Assembly (NCBI GenBank): GCA_025355965.1 | Contig: JANXYR010000079.1 | Span: 1-64,000, forward strand | DNA from: Geobacteraceae bacterium | Lineage (GTDB): Bacteria > Desulfobacterota > Desulfuromonadia > Geobacterales > Pseudopelobacteraceae | Reading direction: 5' to 3' | DNA: 64,000 bases | In this document: in pieces, positions 8,400-17,483 of the stretch | Layout: every line of letters starts with the position of its first letter | Position numbering within the stretch: position 1 is the first letter of the stretch | The notes under the pieces: generated by a model | Told to the model about the DNA's origin: nothing | The model's database searches: none | What the model saw: the letters and a program-made list of their open reading frames with translations, nothing else | Position numbers and translations under genes: made by a program

Positions 8400-9290
8400 C
8401 TAGCTCCCGGGGCGCTCTGAAGTAAGTAAGATCAATTTGTCCAGTTCCGTTGCGTCCAGATGATATGCTTTGCGGCAGAATTCGCAAATCACTTCAGCGC
8501 TACTCTCCTTTGACCGCATATCTCTTAATTCTTCAGCCCCCAGAGTAAGAAGAGCCCGCTCTACTTTTTCCTGTCCACATCCACAACGGAAAAAGATGTC
8601 ATGAGATTCAAGCACCGTATAAGGTATATCTCCAAAAAGTTCCTGTATGATCCTTTCTGCACCTCCATCTTCAAGCAGTCCGGACAACGCGGGAAGCTCT
8701 GCTATCCGCGCCATGATTTTTCCGATTTCACCATCATCTGCCTTTGGCAACGCTTGAACCAGAAAACCACAGCATGCAGCAATCAAACCGTCATCAGCCA
8801 GAGTCGCACCCAGTCCGACAGCGGAAGGTGTCTGCTCAGAATCGGTCAGGTAATAGGCAAGATCCTCACCAATCTCACTGCTGACGAGCTGCACAACACC
8901 CTGATACGGCTGCCCCCCCATGCCAAGGTCCTTGGATACAGTCAGAAAACCTGCCCTGCCGATCAGTCCGGCTACATTCCACTTCCCATTAAATGCTTCG
9001 AGATCTGCGGTCGGATTTCCGACACAGCCGCGTACCGCGCCATCACAGTCTGCTTCAATGATCATCTTGCGTAGCGGGCCATTCCCCTCAAACTTGAGAG
9101 CTGTCCTCTGTCCGTCCTTGAGAAGAGCACCCATCAGTGCCCCCCCTGCCAGCCCACGAGAAAGCGTTATACTTGCCGTCGCTGATGCCTGTTGAAGCAG
9201 GCAAATTTCGCGAGCAAGAATACTGGCATTGCAGACAAGAATCCTGATTCCACCTGACAGACATAAAGCACGAACGATCTGATCAGCCAT
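8400..9290 (-). CDS. hslO: Redox-regulated chaperone Hsp33
   Basis: Holdase chaperone that is activated when its zinc centre is oxidised. The 296 residues include the N-terminal substrate-binding fold and a C-terminal zinc module with CGC (cysteines 236 and 238) and CEFC (269 and 272), the standard CxC...CxxC pattern. Translation starts at ATG 9290 after GAGGTC. truA follows directly. Confidence 0.94.
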   Translation of the reverse strand: MADQIVRALCLSGGIRILVCNASILAREICLLQQASATASITLSRGLAGGALMGALLKDGQRTALKFEGNGPLRKMIIEADCDGAVRGCVGNPTADLEAFNGKWNVAGLIGRAGFLTVSKDLGMGGQPYQGVVQLVSSEIGEDLAYYLTDSEQTPSAVGLGATLADDGLIAACCGFLVQALPKADDGEIGKIMARIAELPALSGLLEDGGAERIIQELFGDIPYTVLESHDIFFRCGCGQEKVERALLTLGAEELRDMRSKESSAEVICEFCRKAYHLDATELDKLILLTSERPGS

Positions 9291-9360
9291 ATTTTATAAG
9301 ACCTCGTTATATTAATTTTGTAGAAGTGACACAGACTAGACTATACTACTGCAGCAGGCA

Positions 9361-9397
9361 CAAAAAAAGCCGCATCTTTCGATGCGGCTTTTTTCAG
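9361..9397 (-). terminator. Rho-independent terminator of the Ala/Lys-rich protein gene
   Basis: The stem AAGCCGCATC / GATGCGGCTT has a four-base loop. On the minus strand it is followed by a T-run (complement of the A-run at 9362-9368), 17 bases after the end of the gene at 9415. Confidence 0.85.
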
Positions 9398-9414
9398 TAT
9401 TCGCTAAAAGCGAA

Positions 9415-9651
9415 TTACTTTGCTTTAGGAGCTTCTGCAGGAGCAGCAGCGTCTTTTTTCTCTTCTACTTTTTTAGCTGCTTTTTTAGCTTTTTTAGCTT
9501 TTTTAGCAGGCTTTGCTTCTTTTTTCTCTACTGCAGGAGCAGCAGCGTCAGCAGGAGCAGCAGCTGGCTTAGCAGCATCAGCAGCGAAAACAACTGCGGA
9601 GAAGGAAAGGGCTACGAGGGCGGCTACGATTGTGGAAAGAACTTTTTTCAT
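9415..9651 (-). CDS. Small exported Ala/Lys/Pro-rich protein
   Basis: A 78-residue protein starting MKKVLSTIVAALVALSFSA with a clear signal peptide (cleavage after VFA near residue 23). The mature part is almost entirely Ala, Lys, Pro and Glu, including repeated AKK and KKA units near its middle, and resembles histone-H1-like or surface-coating low-complexity peptides. The start is fixed by GGAGG 8 bases upstream; an in-frame ATG further up lacks this. It has its own terminator. Similar lysine/alanine-rich secreted proteins occur in Geobacter; no function is established. The mature peptide is very basic. Confidence 0.75.
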   Translation of the reverse strand: MKKVLSTIVAALVALSFSAVVFAADAAKPAAAPADAAAPAVEKKEAKPAKKAKKAKKAAKKVEEKKDAAAPAEAPKAK

Positions 9652-9863
9652 TTGTACTACCTCCAAAGGGAATGTGTTTGATTGTTCTTACTGCAGAGTG
9701 CGTGCCAAAAAAAATAACACAATAACCAGCTGTTTTTTAACACTTTAGCATGTAGTAACTTCTTGAGACTCTTGCAGCAGATACCTCATACACAACATAC
9801 AATACCTTATATGCGGTATATTCACCATTGATATACGAACCTATAACTTAAAGTTACCCAGGG

Positions 9864-10871
9864 TTACCCATAATATTGACGGTACCAAGCAACAAATCTG
9901 GCAATACCGGCTTCGATGCTCGTGTCTGGCTTGAATCCGACCGCAGCGGCCAAATCAGCAACGTCGGCATACGTAACAAGTACTTCGCCAGGTTGCATCG
10001 GGAGAAGATTTTTTTCTGCTTTTTTACCAAGACACTCCTCCAGCACCTCAATAAAACGTCCAAGCTCAACCGGTTGATGATTGCCGATGTTATAGACGCG
10101 ATAAGGGGCAGAGCTTGTCGCCAGTCCTGGATTCTCGGCATCCCATGAGGGGTCTGGCTTCGGAATATGTTCCATCACCCGCACAACCCCCTCTATAATA
10201 TCATCAATGTAGGTGAAGTCGCGCTGCATCCTCCCATAGTTGAACACGTCGATTGGTCGCCCTTCCAGGATGGCTTTAGTAAAGGAGAAATAGGCCATAT
10301 CCGGGCGTCCCCATGGTCCATAAACGGTAAAGAAACGCAAACCGGTGACCGGTATGCCGAAGAGGTGCGAGTAAGTATGGGCCATAAGTTCGTTAGATTT
10401 CTTGGTTGCTGCATATAAGGATACCGGGTGGTCAACAGAATGGTGCTCTGAAAACGGCACCGTAGCATTGGCACCGTAAACAGAACTTGACGATGCATAA
10501 ACCAAATGCTTGACCTTCGTACTACGGCACCCCTCCAGAATATTCAGGAAACCGCAAATATTGCTGTCAATGTAGACGTGAGGGTTCTGAAGCGAATAGC
10601 GTACTCCCGCTTGGGCTGCAAGATTGATAACATAGTCAAACTGCCCTGACTGAAACAGACTTTCAACAATCGCGCGGTCTTCCAATCCCCCCCTGACAAA
10701 AGCAAAGCCGTCCAGCCCCTCCAGTTTAGCGAGGCGGTACTTTTTAAGAGAAACTTCATAATAGTCATTCAGGTTGTCAAATCCGGTAACCTGGTGCCCA
10801 TGCTGTAGAAGGCGCTGCACAAGATGAAAACCAATAAATCCGGCAGCGCCGGTAACAAGGATCTTGCTCAT
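9864..10871 (-). CDS. UDP-glucuronate 4-epimerase-like NAD-dependent sugar epimerase
   Basis: A 335-residue short-chain dehydrogenase/epimerase with the Rossmann motif [10 protein letters not shown] at residues 7-16, the catalytic SSS...YAATKK pair (Tyr-x-x-x-Lys), and the [15 protein letters not shown] segment typical of UDP-glucuronate 4-epimerases (capsule protein I family). It would make UDP-galacturonate for lipopolysaccharide or capsule. The ATG at 10,871 is preceded by AGGAAC; the reading frame is open a further 75 bases upstream but without a ribosome site. No other polysaccharide genes are adjacent. Confidence 0.88.
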   Translation of the reverse strand: MSKILVTGAAGFIGFHLVQRLLQHGHQVTGFDNLNDYYEVSLKKYRLAKLEGLDGFAFVRGGLEDRAIVESLFQSGQFDYVINLAAQAGVRYSLQNPHVYIDSNICGFLNILEGCRSTKVKHLVYASSSSVYGANATVPFSEHHSVDHPVSLYAATKKSNELMAHTYSHLFGIPVTGLRFFTVYGPWGRPDMAYFSFTKAILEGRPIDVFNYGRMQRDFTYIDDIIEGVVRVMEHIPKPDPSWDAENPGLATSSAPYRVYNIGNHQPVELGRFIEVLEECLGKKAEKNLLPMQPGEVLVTYADVADLAAAVGFKPDTSIEAGIARFVAWYRQYYG

Positions 10872-11024
10872 AGCACGTTCCTGCCCAGACGACGATACCG
10901 AAGCGTCCTGGCGGTGGTAAATATTACTACCGTTTTCAATCCACACTCCCCTTCAACACGGCATAATACCGGTTGTCCAAATAGTATCGTCCTGCAAATC
11001 TGGCCCAGAGCAATCCGGTATTGT

Positions 11025-11675
11025 TCAGAATCCAAGCCGCAGGCCGAGAACGGCACTGTGGCAGGAATAATCCATATCTAATGTACGACCGTTGACTTCG
11101 CTAAACGTGGGCCGAGTGCTTCTGAAAAAGCGATAGCCAAGATCCAGATTCAGATAGTCTGTCAGCGCAACATCGACACCGCACCCCACCTGGTAGGCAA
11201 AGACAACTGCCGAGTCGCTACTCATGGGGTAACCGGCCACCTGTAGGTCAGAAGTCTCGATACGTGCCGCCCCGATGCCAACTCCGGCATACGGGGAGAA
11301 CCGCCCGTTGTCGTGGTATACACCAAAGAAGTTAAGCAGCAGACTGTCTGCAGTCACAGTGCCGCTACCCTTTAAACTCCCCTCAACTAACTTTACCTGA
11401 TCGAGCGGATTACTGCGCCTGGTGTATTCAAACTCGACCCGCCCCTCTCCCGCCGGATTGCCCGGCGCAAAATCCCACCCGATAACAGCACTCCCCTGCA
11501 GAGCCGGTTTGAATTTGAGGATGAAATCACCTTGATCGTCGGAAGCCTTGGCGTTCATCAGCGCATTCCCCCCAAATAAAGCCCCGACGTAGGGGCCTGA
11601 GTGCTGTGCCTGTACCTGTCCGCAGAGCAATAGCGGCAAGCAGAGGGTAATTATCGTCTGCCAAATTCGTTTCAT
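11025..11675 (-). CDS. Outer-membrane beta-barrel protein
   Basis: A 216-residue protein with a signal peptide (hydrophobic core around residues 7-20, cleavage after VQA near 24), alternating beta-strand patterns such as YAGVGIGAARIET and DYLNLDLGYRFF, and a C-terminal phenylalanine after LGLRL, the sorting signature of Bam-assembled barrels. It matches the general 'outer membrane beta-barrel/OmpW-like' group; substrate unknown. It follows the Ig-like lipoprotein gene after a gap of 79 bases on the same strand and may be co-transcribed with it. Confidence 0.8.
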   Translation of the reverse strand: MKRIWQTIITLCLPLLLCGQVQAQHSGPYVGALFGGNALMNAKASDDQGDFILKFKPALQGSAVIGWDFAPGNPAGEGRVEFEYTRRSNPLDQVKLVEGSLKGSGTVTADSLLLNFFGVYHDNGRFSPYAGVGIGAARIETSDLQVAGYPMSSDSAVVFAYQVGCGVDVALTDYLNLDLGYRFFRSTRPTFSEVNGRTLDMDYSCHSAVLGLRLGF

Positions 11676-11754
11676 GTAATTCCCTTCCCGAAATAATCCC
11701 CTCCCCCCTGAAAAAGGGGAGACTGAGTGGGGTTAGATGCTAATATTAGAGGCT

Positions 11755-13515
11755 CTACGGTCCTGTGACCGTGATAGTTGCGGCTTGGGTCTTGCCTTCG
11801 AAAATTGCCGTAATCGTGGTCGAACCTCTATCAACCGCCACTACCTGCCCCGGCTGGTTCAGATTGTCGGCCAGGATTGCGACGTTTGAGTTATCGATCG
11901 ACCAGACCGCATCTTCGGTCACATCCTTGGTAGTGCCATCGCTGTAGCTTGCCATTGCTGTGAATGTGACTTGATTACCGGCAATCACGCTAGAAGTGGC
12001 CGGTGAAATTGTCAGACTTTGAAGGCTCCGAGACTTGACCGCAACTGTGTTTGGACCCAGAACAGAGACCGTTTTACCGTTATTAGTATACGTGGCACTG
12101 ACAGTGGTGGAACCGGTGGCAACCCCCGTGACGCGCCCCGCTGCAAGCCCGCTGGTTCCGACTGTCGCTGTTGTCGCGTCTTTCGATGTCCAGACACTGA
12201 GAGCAGTCACATCCTGAGTCGTACCGTCGTCAAAAGTGGCGGTCGCGGTAAAGCGAGCGCTGGTTCCGGCAGTCAGAGTTCCGGCTGTCAGCTCCGGACT
12301 GGCCGTAATAATTGCAATGGACAGGAGTTGTGGTGCGGTAATCGTCAGAGTCGCTGGGGAGGGGATCAACGTGCCAGATGTTGCCGTAATTACGGTCGTT
12401 GGTGTTACCGCAAGGGCGTTGAGCCACACCAAATTGCCTCCATCGGCCGTCACCGATGCAATGGATGTATTGGCCGCCGTCCACTGAACCGCTCCGGTGA
12501 TATCCCGTATGCTGCCATTACTAAAGGTGCCGGTGGCAATTATGCGACGAGTGTTGTCTTTGACCAGTGTAACGATGGACGGTGATACGGTAAATTGGGT
12601 CAGATTTCCCCCCGTCGCCTTGAGGGTCATCGATTTACTGATCTTCCCATCCGGACTAGTGGCACTGATAGTGGTCGTTCCCTGCGTGAGTATTGTAACC
12701 GTTCCGTCGACTTTAATTGTAGCTATTGCGGGATTTGAGGATCCCCAGGTAACCTGCGAGGAAATATCAGGAGTAGAACCATCGGAATAGGTCCCGGTAG
12801 CCGTGATTTTTTTAGTGGACAACGTAAGGATCGAGGGGTTGTTAGGCGAGAGTTCAATTGATTGCAGCACCGGTTCCGTGACAGTCAGTGGCGTACTTCC
12901 ACTGGCATCCTTAAAAGTCGCCGTAATCGTAGACTTACCAACGGCCAGGGCTTTGACTAAACCTTTGCTGACAACCTCGTCGCTAACAGTCGCCACATCG
13001 GTTGCACTCGAACTCCAGTTCACGTCCTCCGTCAGATTCTGAACCGTTGCGTCCGAGAAGGTACCGCTTACTAAAAACTGTCTGCTCAACCCCTTGGCAA
13101 TGGATGGAGCGTCAGGAGTAATAGTCAAAGGATTGGTTATGGTAGCCGAGCTTACCTTCAACGTGAAATCAGCCGAAACACTCCCCACTTTAGCGGTAAT
13201 AATTGCGATGCCTCCCGGGGCAAGCCCACCAACCACCTGGTTCTTGTTCGGAGCCGTTGAATAAGGAAACGAAGCCACGAGTGTCGAATCGCTTGACCAG
13301 ACCACCTGGTCGGTAATGTCACGGGTGTACAAACCTGAATAGTCGCCTGTTGCCGTGAACCTGGTGGATGTTTGAGCAGCAATTGTCGAGTAAAACGCAC
13401 TAATCTTGATCGAAGTAAGCGGAACGAAATCGTTGTGCCGAGTCGGAGTTCCATCCCAACCGCAGCCGGATAACAGCAGCAGTAATATAAAACATGACCT
13501 TATCAGGTTATCCAT
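11755..13515 (-). CDS. Lipoprotein with six Ig-like (BIG2) repeats
   Basis: A 586-residue protein with a lipoprotein signal (LLLLSGC, acylated Cys about residue 18). It is followed by six repeats of about 90 residues, each with the BIG2 pattern: F-x-A-x-G-x-Y/F-S-D-G, then D-I/V-T, then V-x-W-S-S, then I-A-x-V, then G-x-x-x-I-T-A. Such bacterial Ig-like domains are found in adhesins and cell-surface scaffolds. No catalytic domain is visible, so an adhesive or structural role is inferred. It could be co-expressed with the barrel protein encoded downstream. Confidence 0.85.
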   Translation of the reverse strand: MDNLIRSCFILLLLLSGCGWDGTPTRHNDFVPLTSIKISAFYSTIAAQTSTRFTATGDYSGLYTRDITDQVVWSSDSTLVASFPYSTAPNKNQVVGGLAPGGIAIITAKVGSVSADFTLKVSSATITNPLTITPDAPSIAKGLSRQFLVSGTFSDATVQNLTEDVNWSSSATDVATVSDEVVSKGLVKALAVGKSTITATFKDASGSTPLTVTEPVLQSIELSPNNPSILTLSTKKITATGTYSDGSTPDISSQVTWGSSNPAIATIKVDGTVTILTQGTTTISATSPDGKISKSMTLKATGGNLTQFTVSPSIVTLVKDNTRRIIATGTFSNGSIRDITGAVQWTAANTSIASVTADGGNLVWLNALAVTPTTVITATSGTLIPSPATLTITAPQLLSIAIITASPELTAGTLTAGTSARFTATATFDDGTTQDVTALSVWTSKDATTATVGTSGLAAGRVTGVATGSTTVSATYTNNGKTVSVLGPNTVAVKSRSLQSLTISPATSSVIAGNQVTFTAMASYSDGTTKDVTEDAVWSIDNSNVAILADNLNQPGQVVAVDRGSTTITAIFEGKTQAATITVTGP

Positions 13516-13650
13516 ACGTGTCGTGTCCTCTAAGAAAAGTAAGTGGCTAGTATTGTAACCGGGTACAGTTAAGCAATTATTCCGCTGAGTTGAAATTTAG
13601 AAATAGCGTAAAACAGGATGGTGGTGGAGTAGAACTATCCCTCTTACATT

Positions 13651-13798
13651 TCACTGGCTTTTCCGGTACGGACTCCGATACTGGATCGCCTCTACGATAT
13701 GCTGCTCGTGCATTGTATCACTTCCGTCAAGATCTGCAATAGTGCGGGCAGAGAAAAGGTGCAGACTCAATTTACGAGTAAAATCGATCCTGCTACTC
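13651..13798 (-). pseudogene. Remnant of a second comM C-terminus
   Basis: Read on the minus strand, this stretch encodes [12 protein letters not shown], then HEQHIVEAIQYRS and a stop. It corresponds closely to the last residues of the intact ComM at 33,542 ([21 protein letters not shown], then [13 protein letters not shown]). The remnant lacks ten residues between the two ART motifs, as expected from a deletion between short repeats. Upstream it soon meets a stop, and no ATPase part remains. The 13,516-13,962 gap otherwise holds only the palindrome/promoter region noted next. Confidence 0.8.
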
Positions 13799-13840
13799 TT
13801 TCAAGGCCGACTGACTTTCAGCGGCTGACTATTTTCCAAG

Positions 13841-13880
13841 TCAATTATTGAAAAATAATTGATTTGGGTAAATATATAAT
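13841..13880 (+). promoter_or_regulatory. Perfect palindrome and -10-like box upstream of the large cluster
   Basis: TCAATTATT (13,841-13,849), loop GAAA, AATAATTGA (13,854-13,862) form a perfect 9-base inverted repeat. A consensus TATAAT follows at 13,875-13,880. The palindrome covers the place where a -35 element would sit, as an operator might. It lies about 80 bases before the first cupin gene of the 20-kb plus-strand cluster. A second possible pair, TTGTCA (13,883) and TAAACT (13,905), follows. The role is inferred. Confidence 0.4.
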
Positions 13881-13962
13881 CCTTGTCAAGTGCAATTTTT
13901 TTGGTAAACTCGTTTCTCTTATACTCTATGCGTCCTGGCAAATCTACTTCAAGGAGTCAGAA

Positions 13963-14304
13963 ATGTACTGTTTCCACAAGAAAATCCCAAAAGAGGATAT
14001 CGGTGATGGCGTTCTTTTTCAGCATTTGGGGACTGGCAATGACATGACGGTTTTTCACTGGAATATGCCAGATGGATCTGTAGTGGAACTCCACCAGCAT
14101 CCGAATGAACAGTTCGGCTATGTGATAAAGGGTGGTTTCAAAATGACCATCGGTGCTGAGATTTCAGAACTATCAGTCGGAGATGCCTATTTTATCCCGC
14201 CCGACGTTCCACATACCTTCATCGCTGTCGGGGAGACAGAAGCTATCGATGTCTTTAACCCCAAGCGGGCAGAAGAAAATTTCCCGAACAAGAAAAAACA
14301 GTGA
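13963..14304 (+). CDS. Small cupin protein
   Basis: A 113-residue single-domain cupin. The metal-binding motif HQHPNEQFGYVIKG (His-x-His...Glu) and a second motif near PPDVPHTF are visible, so a metal such as Fe, Mn or Zn is probably bound. The start is the ATG at 13,963, preceded by AAGGAG; the frame is open upstream but without this signal. It is the first gene of the plus-strand cluster and lies 61 bases before a DJ-1 family gene. Cupins of this kind can be isomerases, dioxygenases or sensors; the substrate is not recognisable. Confidence 0.82.
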   Translation: MYCFHKKIPKEDIGDGVLFQHLGTGNDMTVFHWNMPDGSVVELHQHPNEQFGYVIKGGFKMTIGAEISELSVGDAYFIPPDVPHTFIAVGETEAIDVFNPKRAEENFPNKKKQ

Positions 14305-14365
14305 ACCGTTCCAGTTAAAAATATTCCGCATTTTTGCGGAAAATAACCCACTTAAGGAGAAGACC

Positions 14366-15139
14366 ATGGCAAAAAAAGTGATCATTCTGGCGACTAACTA
14401 TGGAACATGGGGCGAAGAGCTTCAAGCACCTTGGGACATCATCAAAAAGGCTGGCCATGAAGTGACGCTGGCTACTCCGCTTGGCAAGAAACCACTCCCG
14501 CTTAAAGTGAGTTGCGATCCGGATTTTTTTGATCCGATCATCAAGGTTCACACAAATCCTCCCGATGTCTGCAAGCGTATCAAGGAACTGACCGACGGTG
14601 ACGAGTGGGCCAATCCGCTTAAATATAAAGATGTCAAGATGGTAGATTATGACGCCATTGTTCTGACAGGCGGTTTGGGCGCCATGATAGATATGTGCAA
14701 CAACTACAATGTTCACAAGCTGATTATGGAAGCGTTCAACAGCAACAAGCTTATCGGCGCTCTGTGCTACTCGGTCACCACTCTGGTTTTCTGCCGTAAT
14801 TCTCTGAACGATCACAAGAGCATAATCTGGGGCAAGCAGATCGCCGCCCATCCGGACAAGTGGGATTTCTACGGTCCGGATTTTGACTTCACCTACGACC
14901 TCTATAACGAAACCGAAGACAACAAGATGACCGATGTTCACACCCCCGGCTTCCTCTGGCCGCTGGAACCGTTGGTGCGTGATGCGGTTGGTCCCGAAGG
15001 CAAATGCATTGCCAACATCTGGGCGAACCGCGACCATCCGACTGTCGTATATGATTGGCCATTTGTGACTGGCACATCGGTAGAGTCTTCCATTGCATAC
15101 GGAAAGAAACTCGTCGAAGTCCTTGCTACTCTCAAATAA
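14366..15139 (+). CDS. DJ-1/PfpI family protein (long form)
   Basis: A 257-residue class I glutamine-amidotransferase-like protein. It starts MAKKVIILATNYGTWGEE, has the dinucleotide-like turn VLTGGLGAM, and a nucleophile elbow GALCYSVTTLV in which the cysteine takes the place of the DJ-1 catalytic Cys. It is longer than typical DJ-1 (about 190) and resembles the Hsp31-like group, which includes glyoxalase III-type and deglycase-type enzymes acting on reactive carbonyls. AAGGAG precedes the ATG. A hairpin terminator follows it, so the two first genes of the cluster may be expressed partly separately. Confidence 0.82.
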   Translation: MAKKVIILATNYGTWGEELQAPWDIIKKAGHEVTLATPLGKKPLPLKVSCDPDFFDPIIKVHTNPPDVCKRIKELTDGDEWANPLKYKDVKMVDYDAIVLTGGLGAMIDMCNNYNVHKLIMEAFNSNKLIGALCYSVTTLVFCRNSLNDHKSIIWGKQIAAHPDKWDFYGPDFDFTYDLYNETEDNKMTDVHTPGFLWPLEPLVRDAVGPEGKCIANIWANRDHPTVVYDWPFVTGTSVESSIAYGKKLVEVLATLK

Positions 15140-15150
15140 ACTTTTTTTTA

Positions 15151-15198
15151 AATGCCTTCTCTCCCTCGCCTGGCGTAGCGGGGAGAAGGCATTTTTTT
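15151..15198 (+). terminator. Hairpin terminator after the first DJ-1 gene
   Basis: ATGCCTTCTCTCC and GGGGAGAAGGCAT form a 12-13 base stem followed by seven T's (15,192-15,198). It lies between the long DJ-1 gene and the first tautomerase gene and could attenuate read-through into the operon beyond. Confidence 0.8.
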
Positions 15199-15220
15199 AG
15201 TCAAAGAAGGGAGGATTTCC

Positions 15221-15448
15221 ATGCCTTGCATCACCATACAAAGCCTTGAGTTGAACGACGACCAGAAAGTTTATCTGGCAGAAAACTTTAACAGGATGTT
15301 TTCCGAGGTCACTGGCGTCCCCGATGATCGAATCTATATTTTTTTTGATGGGTATCCCCTTGATTGTGCTGCAAAGAGTGGCAAACTTTTTTCCAAGAAC
15401 CCGCCTCAATTTGCCAAGGGAGCATTCTCGTTACCGGAGGCAAAGTGA
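15221..15448 (+). CDS. Tautomerase-superfamily small protein, copy 1
   Basis: A 75-residue protein beginning Met-Pro-Cys-Ile-Thr, so that Pro-2 becomes the N-terminal catalytic proline of the 4-oxalocrotonate tautomerase/MIF fold after methionine removal. It shares the pattern Q-x-x-x-L-E-L-x-D-x-Q-K and V-P-D/E-D-R-I-Y with a second copy encoded at 18,771. Substrate unknown. It has a GGAGG ribosome site, and its TGA stop overlaps the ATG of the ThDP enzyme by one base. Confidence 0.78.
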   Translation: MPCITIQSLELNDDQKVYLAENFNRMFSEVTGVPDDRIYIFFDGYPLDCAAKSGKLFSKNPPQFAKGAFSLPEAK

Positions 15449-17109
15449 TGACAAACCTGGATGTAAATGAAGCTATTGTCAAAATTATTGAGAACATCGG
15501 AGTAACCCACGTTTTTGGCGGCAGCGGTCAGGTGAATGCCAGCATGTTACTAGCTCTGGACGAATCCAAAAAGGTGAAAACTGTCATTGTCCGTAACGAG
15601 CAAGCGGCCTCTTTCATGGCCTGCGGTTATGCAATGTTTTCTGATCGACTGGGCGTTTGTTTTGCTACCGGTGGCCCTGGAGCTTTCAATCTTCTTTCAG
15701 GCATGGCTGTGGCATTGTCCGATTCTCTTCCTGTGTTGGCTATCACCGGCTACACGTCAAAGGGGCAGCGCGGTAAAGGTGCGCTTAACGAGTCCACCGG
15801 CCTGCACAGAACACCTGATTCGCATGCTATGTTCATGGCCACCACCAAAAAATCGTTCATCATTGAAAGCGCGGATCAAACCTGCGACATCCTTGAAGAA
15901 GCTCTCAACCTGGCGTTTGAAGGTCGTCCTGGCCCTGTTCACATCCATATTCCCAAGGATATAACCATCGCCAAGGTGACAAATTTCAGAGAAATCAAGC
16001 TCAACATCAAGCCAATTCTGCCCGATCCTGACAAGATGGTTTTGATAGCCGAGTGTCTCGCCCAGGCAATTGAAAAGAAAGATCCGGTTATGCTGCTGGT
16101 TGGATACGGCTGCATTCGTAGTCACTCACAAAAAGAATTGTTGTATCTAATCGACAAGTTTCAGATTCCGTGGGCTAGTTCGATGGATGCCAAAGGCTTC
16201 CTTCCTGAAGATCATCCTTTAAGTTTGGGTGTATATGGAACATCAGGAGATCCAGGCGCCAAAAAATATTTCCAGACGGCAAAGGTTGTATTAGCGATCG
16301 GCAACTCCTTCCCCCAGAACGCCACCTTCGCCTTCAAGCCAGACCTGTATGCGGGTAAGACTCTTCTTCATATCAACATCGATCCAGACGAGATCGACAA
16401 GGTATACAAAGCTGATGTCGGCCTGGTTAGTGATGCGAAACCCGCCATCGTCGGGATAATTGAGGAGTTGTTCAAGCATGTTAAAAATATCGAGCCGGCC
16501 AGTATCGTGAGAGAAAAATACTACGATCTTCCTGTGACTTCTCCCGGGAGTAAAATTCACCCGGCCGAACTGGTTCGAGCCATATCCCGGAATCTGCCGG
16601 ATAACGCTATCACTCTAGGGGATGCCGGTTCCAATATGCTGTGGATGAATTGCTACCTGAATCTGACCGCTAATCAACGCTATCAGAACCCAGGCAGTTT
16701 CGGGCCCATGGCAAGCCATGTCAACGCAGCAATCGGTATCAAGGCGGCCAACCCTGACAAGGCGGTTGTTGCCTGTGTTGGTGATGGGGATTATCTGATG
16801 TCCGGGTTTGAGTTATTAACCGCTGTGGAATACAACATTCCGGTTGTGTGGATCATCATGAACAACGGAGAATTTAACGTCATCAAGAAGTTTTTGATTG
16901 ATTCGTTCGGCAAACATGCCTTCATGAAGTTCCTGAATCCTGATTTTGCCATGTATGCCAAGGCGTGCGGAGCTGAAGGTTACCGGGTTGAGAAGCTTGA
17001 GGATTTTGAACCGATCTTCAAGAATGCTATCGCCAGCAATAAACCCACTCTGATTGATGTGGTCATCGAATCTGAAGTCTATCCCCCGTTTGACATGGGG
17101 AAAGTGTGA
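15448..17109 (+). CDS. Thiamine-diphosphate-dependent enzyme, acetolactate synthase-like
   Basis: A 553-residue protein with the three-domain layout of the acetolactate synthase/pyruvate oxidase group. It has an N-terminal Pyr domain with the cofactor-activating glutamate in RNEQAA (Glu 51), a middle domain, and a C-terminal PP domain with the metal/ThDP motif GDGDYLMSG...IIMNN (about residues 444-474). No regulatory subunit gene is adjacent and ilv genes are absent, so a biosynthetic AHAS role is unlikely. A decarboxylase or ligase acting on a 2-oxo acid in this cluster's sugar/carbonyl chemistry is an inference. Translation overlaps the tautomerase gene by one base. Confidence 0.85.
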   Translation: MTNLDVNEAIVKIIENIGVTHVFGGSGQVNASMLLALDESKKVKTVIVRNEQAASFMACGYAMFSDRLGVCFATGGPGAFNLLSGMAVALSDSLPVLAITGYTSKGQRGKGALNESTGLHRTPDSHAMFMATTKKSFIIESADQTCDILEEALNLAFEGRPGPVHIHIPKDITIAKVTNFREIKLNIKPILPDPDKMVLIAECLAQAIEKKDPVMLLVGYGCIRSHSQKELLYLIDKFQIPWASSMDAKGFLPEDHPLSLGVYGTSGDPGAKKYFQTAKVVLAIGNSFPQNATFAFKPDLYAGKTLLHINIDPDEIDKVYKADVGLVSDAKPAIVGIIEELFKHVKNIEPASIVREKYYDLPVTSPGSKIHPAELVRAISRNLPDNAITLGDAGSNMLWMNCYLNLTANQRYQNPGSFGPMASHVNAAIGIKAANPDKAVVACVGDGDYLMSGFELLTAVEYNIPVVWIIMNNGEFNVIKKFLIDSFGKHAFMKFLNPDFAMYAKACGAEGYRVEKLEDFEPIFKNAIASNKPTLIDVVIESEVYPPFDMGKV

Positions 17110-17116
17110 GTTATTT

Positions 17117-17464
17117 ATGAATAAACTTGTCATCCCGGGCTTTAACCAGTCCGCCTTCGCCAACCGGTTTATCGGCAACCAGGAAAAGTTGAACGAGGGC
17201 ATAGATATACCGGATTGTTGCGACCAGATATTTCTGCTCACTTTCAATCCGGGTGACAAGCGCCCAATGCATTCTCACGAAGAGATCCGCCTGACCTTCG
17301 TCCGGTCGGGGCGGATGATGCTCACCTTTGAGCATTCCGTGCAAGAAATGGGGCAGGGGGATTTTTTTTCCTCTTTCCCCAATATGTTACACAGCCTCGA
17401 AGTTCTGGGGGATCAGCCGTTGAACCTTCTCGAAATAATCATTCCAAACCCTTGTGAAAAATAA
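17117..17464 (+). CDS. Cupin protein, second in cluster
   Basis: A 115-residue cupin with metal-binding residues in HSHEEIRLTFVRSG and a second motif around FPNMLHSLEV. It lies 7 bases after the ThDP enzyme and has a weak ribosome site, consistent with translational coupling. It differs clearly in sequence from the cupin at 13,963, so it is not a recent duplicate. Probable metal-dependent small-molecule enzyme or ligand-binding protein; substrate not recognisable. Confidence 0.78.
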   Translation: MNKLVIPGFNQSAFANRFIGNQEKLNEGIDIPDCCDQIFLLTFNPGDKRPMHSHEEIRLTFVRSGRMMLTFEHSVQEMGQGDFFSSFPNMLHSLEVLGDQPLNLLEIIIPNPCEK

Positions 17465-17483
17465 CCACTAACAGGAGATAAGC

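Noticed and set aside
9326-9748. 140-codon plus-strand frame opposite the Ala/Lys-rich gene
   Set aside because: Its Ala/Phe-rich translation is the mirror of the low-complexity minus-strand gene; the minus-strand version has signal peptide and ribosome site.
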